From contig JBFMAI010000042.1 in NCBI GenBank assembly GCA_040755725.1, forward strand, positions 1-50,607: DNA of 50,607 bases, in the 5' to 3' direction. The position numbers and the translations under genes were made by a program. The notes beneath the pieces are model-generated. The model saw nothing but the letters and a program-made list of their open reading frames with translations. It was not told where the DNA came from and ran no database searches. The stretch is from JBFMAI01 sp040755725. Its GTDB lineage: Bacteria > Planctomycetota > Phycisphaerae > UBA1845 > Fen-1342. Shown here piece after piece: positions 26,481 through 37,573 of this stretch. Every line of letters starts with the position of its first letter. Position 1 is the first letter of the stretch.

Positions 26481-26543
26481 AATAGAACCCCGCACGCGAG
26501 TGCGGGGCCCGGCATCCCGTTACTCGCGTGGCGGGTTCTGTTG
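26481..26543 (-). repeat. R1 double-hairpin repeat, copy A
   Basis: AGAACCCC opens the element. CCCCGCAC-GCGA-GTGCGGGG forms a perfect 8 bp hairpin at 26488-26507. A second hairpin, CCCGTTAC-TCGC-GTGGCGGG, has two G-T pairs. AGAACCC and GGGTTCT at the ends can close both into one three-way structure. Confidence 0.75.
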
Positions 26544-26675
26544 GCGGGTTGGAGGCTTTGTTGAAAGCCCCGGGGGGTTTTCAACGGCGGCGCCGCGCGT
26601 ACCATATCGCGTGGCCACCGGCCGGCTCGGCGCGGGCCGACGAGCGGTTTGGCGGCGTGTGCCACAGGTGTCGCG

Positions 26676-28133
26676 ATGGAACTCGATCCCGTCTTCCTGT
26701 CGCGGGTCCAGTTCGCCCTGACGGTGGGCTTCCATTACCTCTTTCCGCCGCTGACCATCGGGCTGGGGGTGCAGATGGTCATCATGGAAGCCCTGTATCT
26801 GCGGACGGGTGACCGGCAGTACGAGGCGATGGCGAAGTTTTGGACGAAGATCTTTGCCCTGATCTTCGCCATGGGCGTCGCGTCCGGCATCGTCATGGAG
26901 TTCCAGTTCGGCACGAACTGGGCCACATATTCCCGCTACGTCGGCGACATCTTCGGGTCGGCCCTGGCCGCCGAGGGCATCTTTGCGTTCTTTCTCGAAT
27001 CGGGGTTCCTCGCGGTGCTGGTGTTCGGGTGGGACCGCGTGTCGCCGGCGATGCACTTCTTCTCGACGCTGATGGTCTCGCTGGGGTCGATCTTCTCGGC
27101 CATCTGGATCATCGTGGCCAACTCGTGGCAGCAGACGCCGGCGGGGTTCCACGTCGTCGGCGCGGGCCTCGCGCGACGGGCCGAGATCACGGATTTCTGG
27201 GCGGTGGTGTTCAATCCCTCGACGGTGGATCGGCTGGTTCACACGTTGATCGGGGCGTTCATTCTGGGGGGGTTCTTCGTCATGAGCGTGTCGGCGTACT
27301 ACTTGCTCAAGGGACGCCACACCGATTTTGCCCGCCGGAGCATCCGCATCGCGCTGCCGCTGGCCCTGGTGGCTTCGCTGGCGGCGCTGGTGTCCGGGCA
27401 CTCGAACGCGCGGATGGTCGCCCGCCACCAGCCGAGCAAGCTGGCCGCCTTCGAGGGGCACTTCCAGACGACCGACGGCGGCACGCCGCTCTACCTGTTC
27501 GGCTATGCCGACGAGCAGCAGCAGCGTGTCCGCTACGGCCTGCCGATCCCGGGGTTGCTGAGCTGGCTGGTCTACGGCGACGCGCGCCGCCCGGTGCCGG
27601 CCCTCGATGACCCGGCCATCGTGCCGGGGGGGCTGCCCGAGGGACGGCATGTGCGGGACTACTGGCCGCCCGTGAACCTGACGTTTCAGTTCTATCACGC
27701 GATGGTCGGGTTGGGGATGCTGTTCATTGTGTTGACGGTCTACGCCGGCGTGCTGCTGTGGCGTGGGACGCTGTTCGAAAAGCGGTGGCTGCTGCGGGTA
27801 TTGGTGGTCGCGGTCGTGGGGCCGATGGTGGCCAACCAGCTCGGCTGGGCCGCGGCCGAGGTGGGCCGCCAGCCGTGGATCGTCTGGGGCCTGCTGCGTA
27901 CGTCGGACGCCGCGTCGAAGGCCGTCGCGGGCGGCCAGGTGCTGACCTCGATCATCCTGTTCGGCGTCATCTACCTGCTGTTGCTACTGGCGTGGCTGTT
28001 CATCATGGATAGCAAGATCAAGGCCGGGCCGGAATCCCCGGAGGACCTGGCCCGGCACGCGGAGCGGCGCGGCCTGGCCGCCGTCGCCGCGGCTCGGACG
28101 GGGGCGAGTCACAAGGCCGAACCCGGAGCGTGA
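26676..28133 (+). CDS. cydA: Cytochrome bd ubiquinol oxidase subunit I
   Basis: CydA carries the quinol site and haems b558, b595 and d of the high-affinity oxidase. The 485-residue protein has His20 in the first helix (SRVQFALTVGFHYLFPPLT) as a haem b595 ligand, the Q-loop segment KLAAFEGHFQTT with the conserved Lys and Glu, and the signature GWAAAEVGRQPWIVWG. The short Q-loop length places it with the non-enterobacterial type. The frame is open nine codons upstream, but MELDPVFLSR is the family start. cydB follows after six bases. The oxidase suits growth at low oxygen or protects against oxygen. Confidence 0.95.
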   Translation: MELDPVFLSRVQFALTVGFHYLFPPLTIGLGVQMVIMEALYLRTGDRQYEAMAKFWTKIFALIFAMGVASGIVMEFQFGTNWATYSRYVGDIFGSALAAEGIFAFFLESGFLAVLVFGWDRVSPAMHFFSTLMVSLGSIFSAIWIIVANSWQQTPAGFHVVGAGLARRAEITDFWAVVFNPSTVDRLVHTLIGAFILGGFFVMSVSAYYLLKGRHTDFARRSIRIALPLALVASLAALVSGHSNARMVARHQPSKLAAFEGHFQTTDGGTPLYLFGYADEQQQRVRYGLPIPGLLSWLVYGDARRPVPALDDPAIVPGGLPEGRHVRDYWPPVNLTFQFYHAMVGLGMLFIVLTVYAGVLLWRGTLFEKRWLLRVLVVAVVGPMVANQLGWAAAEVGRQPWIVWGLLRTSDAASKAVAGGQVLTSIILFGVIYLLLLLAWLFIMDSKIKAGPESPEDLARHAERRGLAAVAAARTGASHKAEPGA

Positions 28134-28139
28134 CGCACG

Positions 28140-29156
28140 ATGGACCTCAACCTCTTCTGGTTCTGCACGCTGGGCGTCCTGCTGGCCGGGTACGCCATCC
28201 TGGACGGTTTCGACCTGGGCGTCGGCATCCTGCACCTCGGCGCCCGCGGCGACCGCGAACGCCGCACGTTCATGAACTCCATCGGTCCTCTGTGGGACGG
28301 CAACGAGGTGTGGCTGGTGACGTTCGGCGGGGCCCTGTTCGCGGCGTTTCCGCACGCCTACGCGACCGCGTTCAGCGGGTTCTACCTGGCGTTCGTGCTG
28401 TTGCTGTTCGCCCTGATCTTCCGGGCCGTGTCGATGGAGTTCCGCAGCAAGCGCGAGTCGCCGGCGTGGCGGGGTTTCTTCGACGTGTGCTTCTTCGCGG
28501 CCAGCACGCTGGCGACGCTGCTGTTCGGCGTCGCGGTGGGCAACTGCATGCAGGGTATTCCGATCGGGGCGGACATGGAGTTCGCGGGGACGTTTCTCGA
28601 CCTGCTGCGGCCGTACCCGCTCGTCGTCGGCCTGCTGGCGGTGGCGATGTTCGCCATGCACGGCTCGATCTACCTGTACCTCAAGACCGAGGGCGAGCTC
28701 CAGCAGCGGATTCACGGGTGGATGTGGCACACGTTCGGCTATTTCCTGGTGATGTACCTGTTCACGACGATCTACACGCTGGCCCAGATTCCCGGCGCGA
28801 CGCGGAACTTCGAGCAGCACCCGTGGGCCTGGCTCGTCGTGTTCCTCAACGTGCTGGCGATCGCGAACATCCCCCGCGCCATCTACCTCAGCCGCCCGGG
28901 CTACGCCTTCCTGTCGTCGTGCTGCACAATCGCGGCGCTCGTGTTCCTGTTCGGCATCGCCCTGTATCCGAACCTGCTGGTCACGAGTCTGGAGGGCGGG
29001 GTGAACCTGGACATTTACAACGCCGCCTCGTCGGTCAAGACGCTGAAGATCATGCAGATCATCGCGTTCATCGGCATGCCGTTCGTCCTGACGTACACGG
29101 CGATCATCTACTGGACCTTCCGCGGGAAGGTCGAGCTCGGGTCGTTCAGCTACTGA
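28140..29156 (+). CDS. cydB: Cytochrome bd ubiquinol oxidase subunit II
   Basis: CydB is the second membrane subunit of the bd oxidase. The 338-residue protein begins MDLNLFWFCTLGVLLAGYAI and contains LDGFDLGVGILH, the classical CydB signature, then WDGNEVWLVTFGGALFAAFP and FFAASTLATLLFGVAVGN. About eight hydrophobic helices are visible. It starts six bases after cydA and is surely co-transcribed. No cydCD export genes or small CydX-like frame were seen downstream; the next 287 bases are repeat-rich. Confidence 0.95.
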   Translation: MDLNLFWFCTLGVLLAGYAILDGFDLGVGILHLGARGDRERRTFMNSIGPLWDGNEVWLVTFGGALFAAFPHAYATAFSGFYLAFVLLLFALIFRAVSMEFRSKRESPAWRGFFDVCFFAASTLATLLFGVAVGNCMQGIPIGADMEFAGTFLDLLRPYPLVVGLLAVAMFAMHGSIYLYLKTEGELQQRIHGWMWHTFGYFLVMYLFTTIYTLAQIPGATRNFEQHPWAWLVVFLNVLAIANIPRAIYLSRPGYAFLSSCCTIAALVFLFGIALYPNLLVTSLEGGVNLDIYNAASSVKTLKIMQIIAFIGMPFVLTYTAIIYWTFRGKVELGSFSY

Positions 29157-29180
29157 GAACCGGCGTGCGAGGCGCTGCGA

Positions 29181-29284
29181 CTCCCCTCCCGTTCAGGTAG
29201 CCACGGGCGACTCGTCCGCCACGGCGGACGAGTCGGTCGCCGTGGTGACCGACTCGCTGCGGCGAGGAGGGGCTGGGGGCGGGT
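29181..29284. repeat. R3 repeat, long form with nested palindromes
   Basis: Within it GACTCGTCCGCC (29209-29220) and GGCGGACGAGTC (29223-29234) form a 12 bp perfect palindrome separated by two bases. The right end is CGAGGAGGGGCTGGGGGCGG. It fills most of the cydB-glnS gap (29157-29443); nothing else is recognised there. Confidence 0.7.
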
Positions 29285-29443
29285 CGGCCTGCCCGGCGCG
29301 GTGCCGGTTCTCCCCGCACCGGTCGCTTCTTGGCGTCCGGCCGCCGTGGCGACTACCATACGCCGCCTCGGGCTTGGCCGTCCGGCCGATCGGAGTGGAG
29401 GCGGCCTTCCGCCCGCGTTGGTTCGCTGAAGGAACAAGTGGCC

Positions 29444-31471
<2,028 letters not shown>

Positions 31472-31657
31472 CGGCCTGCGGCCCGCACGGCCATCCGCGT
31501 CTCGCGCCCACGCCCGGAGCCGGCGAGGCCCCCTGACGACACAACTTCGTCGGGCCTCCAGTGCGCCGGCGTCACGGCGGTGCTTGCCGCCGGCGCGTAA
31601 CGCGGTATGTTGGCGCGCTCGGGGCCCGTGGCCGGGGCGACCCCGCCGGTGTGCAGC

Positions 31658-32530
31658 ATGACGTGCGCGACGCCACACGAACCACACAAGCCCAAACGCA
31701 GTCGGCTGGGGGCGACGCTGCGGGCGCTGATTCGTTCGCGGATCACCGCCGGGGTCATCACGATCCTCCCGCTGCTGGTGACGCTGTGGGTGGTCAAACT
31801 CATCTTCGTGTGGATGCGAGATGCGTCGGCGTGGTTAGTGAAGGCGTTCCTGCTGAGCCCGCTGGGGGAGCCGTATCTCCGCGGGCTCAAGTTCGACTTC
31901 GCCCGCTGGGCGGAGCTCCAAACGCTGCCACTGCCGCCATCCCCTCAGCAGTTCTTCAAGCTGGTGCCGTGGTACTGGCAGTGGGGGGTCGGCGTCCTGT
32001 CCGTCCTGCTGACCATCTTCTTCCTCTACTTTGTCGGGCTCTTCGCGGCCAACATCTTCGGCCGGCGGTTTATCGAAACGATGGAGCAGCTCCTCGACCG
32101 CGTGCCGCTGATCAAGACCGTGTACCGCGGCTTGAAGCAGATCCTGGGCAGCTTCGCCGGCGATCAGACGCAGAGCTTCCAGCGCGTCGCGCTGGTGGCC
32201 TTTCCCGACCAGCGGATGCGGGCCGTCGGCTTCATCACCAACGTGTTTCCCGACTCGCTCACGGGAGAAGAGCTGTGCTCCGTCTTCATCGCCACCACGC
32301 CCAACCCCACCACCGGCTATCTTCAGATCGTGAAGCGGGTCGACATCACCGAGCTTGATTGGAGCGTGGAGGAGGCCATCCGCACGGTGATGTCCGCCGG
32401 CATCCTCAAGCCGGCCTACCTCACGATCGTGCCTAACCGCGACCTGCCGGCCCTGCAATGCAAGCTGACGCCCCCCAACAACCCGGCGAGCCCGGGCCCC
32501 TCCGAAGCACGCGGTCCAAGTCCTCCCTGA
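31658..32530 (+). CDS. DUF502 membrane protein
   Basis: The protein has 290 residues. Two membrane segments (ITAGVITILPLLVTLWVVKL at about 29-50, and GVGVLSVLLTIFFLYFVGLF at about 111-131) frame a short outer region. They are followed by the family signature PLIKTVYRGLKQILGSF and a soluble domain with FPDQRMRAVGFITN and TTPNPTTGYLQIV. The role of DUF502 proteins in bacteria is unsettled; plant homologues (COV) affect vascular patterning. The ATG at 31658 is preferred to one 17 codons upstream, which lies in intergenic-looking sequence. It ends just before an R1 repeat. Confidence 0.85.
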   Translation: MTCATPHEPHKPKRSRLGATLRALIRSRITAGVITILPLLVTLWVVKLIFVWMRDASAWLVKAFLLSPLGEPYLRGLKFDFARWAELQTLPLPPSPQQFFKLVPWYWQWGVGVLSVLLTIFFLYFVGLFAANIFGRRFIETMEQLLDRVPLIKTVYRGLKQILGSFAGDQTQSFQRVALVAFPDQRMRAVGFITNVFPDSLTGEELCSVFIATTPNPTTGYLQIVKRVDITELDWSVEEAIRTVMSAGILKPAYLTIVPNRDLPALQCKLTPPNNPASPGPSEARGPSPP

Positions 32531-32539
32531 GCGCTGCGG

Positions 32540-32605
32540 ACAGAACCCACCACGCAAGTGGTGGGGCGGCGGCCCCGCACTGGTGTGCGGGGTCCCGATA
32601 GGCGC
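32540..32605 (+). repeat. R1 double-hairpin repeat, copy B
   Basis: CAGAACCC opens the copy. CCCACCAC-GCAA-GTGGTGGG (32546-32565) and CCCCGCAC-TGGT-GTGCGGGG (32573-32592) are two perfect 8 bp hairpins. The end reads CCCGATAGGCGCTCT. Confidence 0.8.
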
Positions 32606-32650
32606 TCTGCGCACAGCTTGACCCCCGCGACGTGCGGCAGACCAAACCGC

Positions 32651-34057
32651 TCAACGGAAGCGGGCCGCGACCAGATCGTTGAACTCTCGCCCCAGGGCCG
32701 TTTCGTCCAACGCCGTCACGCGCCCGTCCCGCACGACGAGGCGGCCGGCGACGTAGACCCGGTCCGCGGGCGGCGGATCGCATAGGACCAGGGCCGCGAG
32801 CGGGTCGTGCGCCGCCGCACCGGCCAGCGCGATGTCGTCCCTGTGGAACAGGGCGATATCCGCCGCTGCACCGGGGCTCAGGTGCCCCAGCTCGGGGCGG
32901 CGCAGGCAGGCCGCCCCGCCGACGGTGCCGAGCCGGAACGCCTCCGCGACCGGGAACAGCGGGGCCCCGGCCGACTCGGGCCCGGCCGCCAGCGTGGCCC
33001 CCACGCGGGCGACGAGAAGCGCCTGCTTCATTTCCGCCAGCAGATTGCCCGCGTCGTTGCTGCTGGAGCCGTCCACGCCCAGCGCCAGTCGCACACCCGC
33101 CGCCCGCAGGCGCTCGATGCGCGGCAGGCCGCTGCCGAGGCGCATGTTGGATGTGGGGCACAGGCTGACGGCGGTGCCCGTTTGGGCCAGGAGCTCGATC
33201 TCCGCCTCGTTGAGCCACACGGCGTGGGCGAGGTAGACGTCCGGCCCGAGCCATTCGAGGTCCGCCAGGTATTGCACCGGGCGACAGCGATAGCGCTCCA
33301 GGCAGAACGCCTCCTCCTCGCGCGTCTCGGCCAGGTGCGTGTGCAGCAGCACACCCCGCTGGCGCGCCAGCGTCCGCGTGTCCCGCATCAGCTCGCGCGT
33401 CACATTGAACGGGGAGCAGGGGGCCAGGTCGATCCGGCGCAGCGCGTAGGGGCGCGGGTCGTGGCAGGCGTCGATTACGCGCACGCAATCGGCCAGGATG
33501 TCGGCCTCGTGCTCCACGCAATCATCGGGCGGCAGCCCGCCCGCCCCGCGCCCCAGGCTCATACTTCCGCGGCACAGGTGCAGCCGAATGCCCAGCAGTT
33601 CGGCGGCCTCGAGCACGGCCTCCAATCGCACCTCCCGCCCGGGCGGCAGCATGTAGAAATGGTCGCTCGTCGTCGTGCAGCCGTGACGGAGCAACTCGGC
33701 GATGCTCACCTGGGCCGCCAGACGCACGGCGCGCGCGTCGAGGTCGCGCCACCGTCCGTAAAGGGCCCGCAGCCAGTCGAAAAGCCGGAGTTGCTGGGCG
33801 GCGGGCAGGCCGCGGGTCAGGGACTGGTACAGATGGTGATGGGTGTTCACCAGGCCCGGAATCACGATGTACCGGTCGCCCGCGGTGACCTCGGCGAACT
33901 TGCCCGCCGCGATGCGTTGTTGGAACACGCCGGCGGCATCCAGTTCCGTGATGCGGCCGTCGTCGAATACCAGGCTGTGATGGTGCAGCACGCGCACGCC
34001 GCCGCTGGCGAGCGGGTTCACTATCGTGGCGTCGTGAATGATCGAGGGCACCGGCAC
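32651..34057 (-). CDS. Amidohydrolase, 8-oxoguanine/chlorohydrolase-type deaminase
   Basis: This is a metal-dependent deaminase of the amidohydrolase superfamily; the closest pattern I recognise is the 8-oxoguanine deaminase/AtzB group. The protein has about 468 residues. Zinc ligands are in PGLVNTHHHLYQSLTRGLP (His73, His75), HTHLAETREEE (His with the catalytic Glu), YLAHAVWL, and the Asp of LGVDGSSSND. The start is uncertain between two GTG codons (34057 and 34051), since the frame upstream is open but Arg-rich. The composite-domain strand ends with PADRVYVAGRLVVRDGRV. The substrate could be a modified purine or a triazine-like ring; neighbours give no clue. Confidence 0.85.
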   Translation of the reverse strand: MPVPSIIHDATIVNPLASGGVRVLHHHSLVFDDGRITELDAAGVFQQRIAAGKFAEVTAGDRYIVIPGLVNTHHHLYQSLTRGLPAAQQLRLFDWLRALYGRWRDLDARAVRLAAQVSIAELLRHGCTTTSDHFYMLPPGREVRLEAVLEAAELLGIRLHLCRGSMSLGRGAGGLPPDDCVEHEADILADCVRVIDACHDPRPYALRRIDLAPCSPFNVTRELMRDTRTLARQRGVLLHTHLAETREEEAFCLERYRCRPVQYLADLEWLGPDVYLAHAVWLNEAEIELLAQTGTAVSLCPTSNMRLGSGLPRIERLRAAGVRLALGVDGSSSNDAGNLLAEMKQALLVARVGATLAAGPESAGAPLFPVAEAFRLGTVGGAACLRRPELGHLSPGAAADIALFHRDDIALAGAAAHDPLAALVLCDPPPADRVYVAGRLVVRDGRVTALDETALGREFNDLVAARFR

Positions 34058-34091
34058 CTCGCGCTCCCGGCCGGCGGTCCGTGGAGCGGCG

Positions 34092-34160
34092 AACAAAACC
34101 CACCACGCACGGGGTGAGTTGCTGGGTCCCGCACGGGCGTGCGGGGTTCGGATAGGTGCT
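34092..34160 (+). repeat. R1 double-hairpin repeat, copy C
   Basis: AACAAAACCCACCACGCA starts the copy. CCCGCAC-GGGC-GTGCGGG forms the second hairpin, and GGTTCGGATAGGTGCTCT ends it, matching copy B. The first hairpin is degenerate. Confidence 0.7.
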
Positions 34161-34174
34161 CTTATAGCCGACAG

Positions 34175-34209
34175 CCGCCGGTCGGCCAATCGTCGGTTGG
34201 AACCGGCGG
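34175..34209 (+). terminator. Nested stem-loop followed by GTTTTG
   Basis: CCGCCGGT (34175-34182) pairs with ACCGGCGG (34202-34209), and CCAA pairs with TTGG inside. GTTTTG follows on the plus strand. It may end a short transcript or fold in the 5' leader of the esterase gene. Confidence 0.45.
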
Positions 34210-34408
34210 GTTTTGCGGCTACACTAGTAGGTCCGCGGGGGCCGGAACGCAGTGCGCTCGGCCAGGTCAACCGGGTGCCGGCCGGCCCCGATAGCGTGAA
34301 TGAGCGACGAACGACGGCGGGCGCCCTTGGGGGCGCCGTCGGGCCGAGACGCGGCGGGCTGCCGGTGACCGCGCCGGCACGGGTTCCGATAACGCGGTAG
34401 GACGACTT

Positions 34409-35788
34409 GTGGGTCAACTTCTTCCGACAAAGTCCGGGTGCTGCGGGCGGGTGGGGTGCATGCTGGCCGGGACGATCCTGCTGGGTCTAACCGGCTGCGC
34501 GGTTCCGCAGCCCCGCGGCGAGGGCCGGTTGGAGCGCGTCGTCGAGCCGACGACGCGCCGGCCTTATTACCTTTACCTGCCTAAGGACTACGTGACGGCG
34601 GACGACGCGGGGCGGGCCGGCCGGCGGTGGCCGTTGGTCGTGACATTTCACGGGATGAAACCCTACGATACGGGCTATTACCAGGCCCTGGAGTGGGAGC
34701 AAGAGGCGGACCGGTACGGGTTCATCGTTGCGGCCCCGGTCCTGAACGCATTTGATTTCTTCTTCGGGGAGTTCCCGCTCCGGCGCATCAACGGGGCGCT
34801 GAAGTCGGACGAGCAGGCCACGCTGGCCATCCTCGACCACGTGTTCCAAACCACACGGGCCGACCCGAACCACGTGCTGGCCACGAGCTGGTCATCCGGG
34901 GGGTACATGGCCCATTACATGCTGAATCGCCACCCCGATCGCTTCACGTGTCTGGCGGTCCGGCAGTCGAACTTCTCGGCGGCGGTGCTGGATGGCGCGA
35001 AGACTTCGCAATCGCTGTACCACCCTGTGCTTGTCCTGACCACGCAGAACGACATCGGTATCTGCCGGGCCGAGTCCCGCGAGGCCATCCGCTGGTACGA
35101 GGGGTACGGCTACAAGAACTTCGCCTGGGTCCACATCAGCCGGCTGGGGCACGAGCGCACCCCTGACACGGCGGCCGACTTCTTCGCGCGTGTCGCCGGC
35201 GTCACGCCGACGCGCCCGCCGCGCGTGCTCGTCGCGCGCCAGGCGATCGACGGGAACCCGACGGGGTTGGCACTGCTGGCGGGGAACATGGGGCAGATGC
35301 AGAAGCCGCCCGGCGAGCCGCCGCCCGACCCCACGCTGGGCGCGCGGGCCGCGCCGCCCGCTCAGGGGGCCACGCCGCGCCGCCCCGTCATGACTGCCGG
35401 CACGCCGGCAGCCGCGACGGTGGCCGCGGATCCCCCGGGGGCGGCGCCCGCGCCGAGGCCGGCCCGGCCGACCGAGACGCCCCAGAAGCCGCTTTCTCCA
35501 CTGGGCGTGCGGGTTTCGTCGGCCATCGGCTTTGAGCCGCTGCTGCTGGTCTACTCGGCGGACTGCCCGGCGGAGTGGCACCGGTCGGCCGATTTCCTCT
35601 GGACGCTGAATGGGAAGAAGATCGGCCACGGGGTCAACGGGCAACGCACCATCACCGAGCCCGGGGATTACACGCTGGAGGTGCTCGTCGTGACGCCGCA
35701 AGGCGCGGAGCATCGCGCCAGCCGGCGAATTCGCGTGCTGCGCCACGTCGAGACGTCGGCGGCGCCCGCGACGAACTCGGTTCCGTGA
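34409..35788 (+). CDS. Esterase-like lipoprotein (PHB depolymerase/feruloyl esterase type)
   Basis: The protein has 459 residues. The N-terminus carries basic residues, then MLAGTILLGLTGC, giving a lipobox with Cys30; the GTG at 34409 keeps those basic residues and is preferred to the ATG at 34460. An alpha/beta-hydrolase domain follows (about 45-275): oxyanion strand VTFHGM, the nucleophile elbow SWSSGG with Ser162 (Ser replaces the first Gly of GxSxG), and a C-terminal His in RLGHERTPDTA. A Pro/Ala linker of about 90 residues then leads to a PKD-like strand domain (FEPLLLVYSADCPAEWH to ITEPGDYTLEVLVVTP). It is likely a surface polyester or feruloyl hydrolase; the exact substrate is unknown. 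Confidence 0.8.
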   Translation: MGQLLPTKSGCCGRVGCMLAGTILLGLTGCAVPQPRGEGRLERVVEPTTRRPYYLYLPKDYVTADDAGRAGRRWPLVVTFHGMKPYDTGYYQALEWEQEADRYGFIVAAPVLNAFDFFFGEFPLRRINGALKSDEQATLAILDHVFQTTRADPNHVLATSWSSGGYMAHYMLNRHPDRFTCLAVRQSNFSAAVLDGAKTSQSLYHPVLVLTTQNDIGICRAESREAIRWYEGYGYKNFAWVHISRLGHERTPDTAADFFARVAGVTPTRPPRVLVARQAIDGNPTGLALLAGNMGQMQKPPGEPPPDPTLGARAAPPAQGATPRRPVMTAGTPAAATVAADPPGAAPAPRPARPTETPQKPLSPLGVRVSSAIGFEPLLLVYSADCPAEWHRSADFLWTLNGKKIGHGVNGQRTITEPGDYTLEVLVVTPQGAEHRASRRIRVLRHVETSAAPATNSVP

Positions 35789-35825
35789 ACAGGCGAGGGT
35801 GGCCGGGCGTGGCCGGCGAAGCGCG

Positions 35826-36338
35826 ATGACGGATTTCCAACCGTGCCTGTGGGCCCCCTGGCGGATGGAGTACATCGCCCATCTGCACCCGGCGGTCGCC
35901 GAGGAGTGTTTTCTGTGCCGGGCCGTGGCGCACCCGCAGGACGACGAGCAGAACCACGTGCTGTGGCGCGGCGAGCGGACGATTGCGCTGCTGAACCTGT
36001 TTCCGTATAGCAGCGGGCACGCCCTGGTGGCTCCTGTGGAACATACCGGGGCCCTCGAGGACCTGGCCGACGATGTACTGTACGACCTCATTTGCCGCAC
36101 CCGCGATGTCAAGCGTGTGCTCGAGGTGGCCCTGCACGCGCAGGGCTTCAACATCGGGATCAACCTCGGCCGCTGTGCCGGGGCGGGGCTGCCCGATCAC
36201 GTCCACATCCACATCGTGCCCCGCTGGGGCGGCGACACGAACTTCATGGCAATCCTCGGCAATGCCAAGGTTATCCCCCAATCCCTCCAGGCGGTTCGCC
36301 GGCTGTTCCTCGAAAAGGCGGCCGAACTCGGCCTGTAA
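35826..36338 (+). CDS. HIT-family hydrolase/Ap4A phosphorylase-like
   Basis: HIT proteins act on nucleotide phosphates such as diadenosine polyphosphates. The 170-residue protein begins LWAPWRMEYI, the usual start of the Ap4A-phosphorylase-like branch. It has a Cys28-x2-Cys31 pair likely binding zinc, and the active-site triad HVHIHIVPRW (His125, 127, 129). The ATG at 35826 is chosen because conserved sequence starts there. It follows the esterase gene by 37 bases and may share its transcript. Confidence 0.9.
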   Translation: MTDFQPCLWAPWRMEYIAHLHPAVAEECFLCRAVAHPQDDEQNHVLWRGERTIALLNLFPYSSGHALVAPVEHTGALEDLADDVLYDLICRTRDVKRVLEVALHAQGFNIGINLGRCAGAGLPDHVHIHIVPRWGGDTNFMAILGNAKVIPQSLQAVRRLFLEKAAELGL

Positions 36339-36378
36339 TTAACGACCGCCGCTGGCCGCCTGGCGACCTGCGGTGGAC

Positions 36379-36407
36379 GGCTCGGCGGGAGCCTCGCCCT
36401 CCCGGCC
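36379..36407 (+). repeat. R5 repeat
   Basis: GGCTCGGCGGGAG-CCTCGCCCTCCCGG, matched in inverted orientation at 40420-40446. It forms a hairpin through CGGGAG/CTCCCG. Confidence 0.55.
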
Positions 36408-36504
36408 ACGCGAATGAATCCCCGGCCGGTCGTGGGAAGCGGAGCGGGCGGCTGCGCTGCAAATCGGGAGGGACAAAGCGATGAAACTGCGACAATGCCT
36501 GAAC

Positions 36505-37567
36505 AACCAAAAAAAAGGCGACGTGAGGGGCGGGACTGCTCGTGGGGCCCTTCAGAGTCTTCGGTCGCACCGGTGAGCACGGGAGCGAATCCCGTGTCAG
36601 CCTCTCGGAATTAGCTACTCGTCCAGAGTTCTGAGCCCGCCGAAGTACCGCACGTATCGGTTATGCGGTCCCACTATGCCGTTGGCCGTTTCCTCGGCTT
36701 TGTGGTTTTCCTTCGCCGGGTCGCGCCGATCACGTTAAGCAACCAGCCGCACCCTCTCGTCGAGTTTCGCCTTCCTCCAAAGACCAAGCCGCTGCGACCT
36801 AGTCAGCCCGCCGAAGCCGGCCGACTCCTCTCATGGGCTTTCGCTCCCTTCAGCACATCAGGACTCGGCGATCCACTGCTGCGGGCTTTGCCTCGACCCG
36901 CTACGGTCCGCCTTCAGGGTTTGGCTACCCTCTTGGCGGTTTACGCCCGCCGAGCCCGTGCCGGTTCTGTTTCACACCGGCAGCGCTCCTGGGATTCGCC
37001 CTTCGGAGCCTTCTCCTCCCGAAAGGTATCCGGGGCTTTCGCCGACGGATGGACCCGCCTACCGTTTAACCTGTCGGTATTCCCGTCCCGACGGATCGGG
37101 CTGGGCCGGCCCAACAGGCCGCGGTTTCCGGGCTTTGACCCTCTCGGGAGTCCCTCGCGCCCGACGGGGGATTAGCCCGTAAAGCGCCGGATGCTCCCTT
37201 GGGCTTCACCCTCCTAGGGCATCCCGGCAGAAGCCTGGCCCGGGCCTTCACCCGAACTCCTCCCACACGCTTTGCGGCAGCCGACCTTGCGATCAACGGC
37301 CGCCGGCGTCTCGGAGTGTCGATCGGCCTCTGCTTGGCCCCGCAGTCCGCGCGGCGAGCCGAGCGGAACCGCAGAGCAACCCTTACAGGGTTCTTGCACC
37401 GGCACGTTCCCGACCGTTCGAGCGACGCGCTGCCTGGGCTATGAGTTCACCTCATGCCGCGTCGTGCATCACTGCCGACATCCGACAATCTTTAGGCAGT
37501 CGGCCTCGCTCTACCGGAGCCGCCCGGGAACGCCTGAGGTGCCGAGCGTCTCGCGACCTCACGTCGC
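36505..37567 (-). ncRNA. Candidate large structured non-coding RNA (about 1.06 kb)
   Basis: No frame here reads like protein: the longest (36663-37175 plus) is Arg/Ser/Pro-rich with no domain. The minus strand instead shows dense local pairing. In order from the 5' end: GCGAC-GTGAG-GTCGC at the very start; GCAACCC/GGGTT..TTGC (37376-37397); TGCCGGT/ACCGGCA (36959-36982, 7 bp); GGCGG/CCGCC (36935-36951); AGGGT/ACCCT (36916-36931); GCGGG/CCCGC (36881-36901); a stem capped by a TTCG loop (36802-36825); ACCGCA/TGCGGT (36647-36669); and CACGGGA/TCCCGTG (36578-36596, 7 bp). Many loops are GAAA/GCAA-like. A strong promoter lies just upstream and a T8 tract (minus strand) is at 36509-36516. I do not recognise an rRNA, RNase P, tmRNA, SRP or group II intron core. 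Exact ends are estimates. Confidence 0.6.
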
Positions 37568-37573
37568 AACAGA

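Larger units (their letters stand above)
25968..26675. other. 708-base intergenic region rich in repeats
   Basis: There is no gene here. It holds the R3 repeat at 26127, the R6 motif at 26369, a further stretch of G+C-rich palindromic DNA around 26430-26460, and the R1 double hairpin at 26481. The cydAB promoter must lie in its right part; no consensus boxes stand out. Confidence 0.6.
34058..34408. other. Divergent intergenic region with R1 copy C and a hairpin
   Basis: This region of 351 bases has no gene. It contains R1 copy C, the stem-loop at 34175-34209, and presumably promoters for both neighbours (a TACACT box occurs near 34219 on the plus strand). Confidence 0.55.

Noticed and set aside
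36540..36606. TRNA-like T-arm (CACGGGA-GCGAA-TCCCGTG)
   Set aside because: The loop lacks TTCRA and no acceptor, D or anticodon arm can be built around it.
36663..37175. 170-residue plus-strand frame and several overlapping shorter frames
   Set aside because: Composition is Arg/Ser/Pro-rich with no domain, no ribosome site, and they lie on the complement of a strongly structured RNA-like sequence.
36505..37567. Group II intron
   Set aside because: No domain V-like hairpin with the catalytic AGC triad, no reverse transcriptase frame, and no clear GTGYG start; the stem ACCGCA/TGCGGT alone is not enough.
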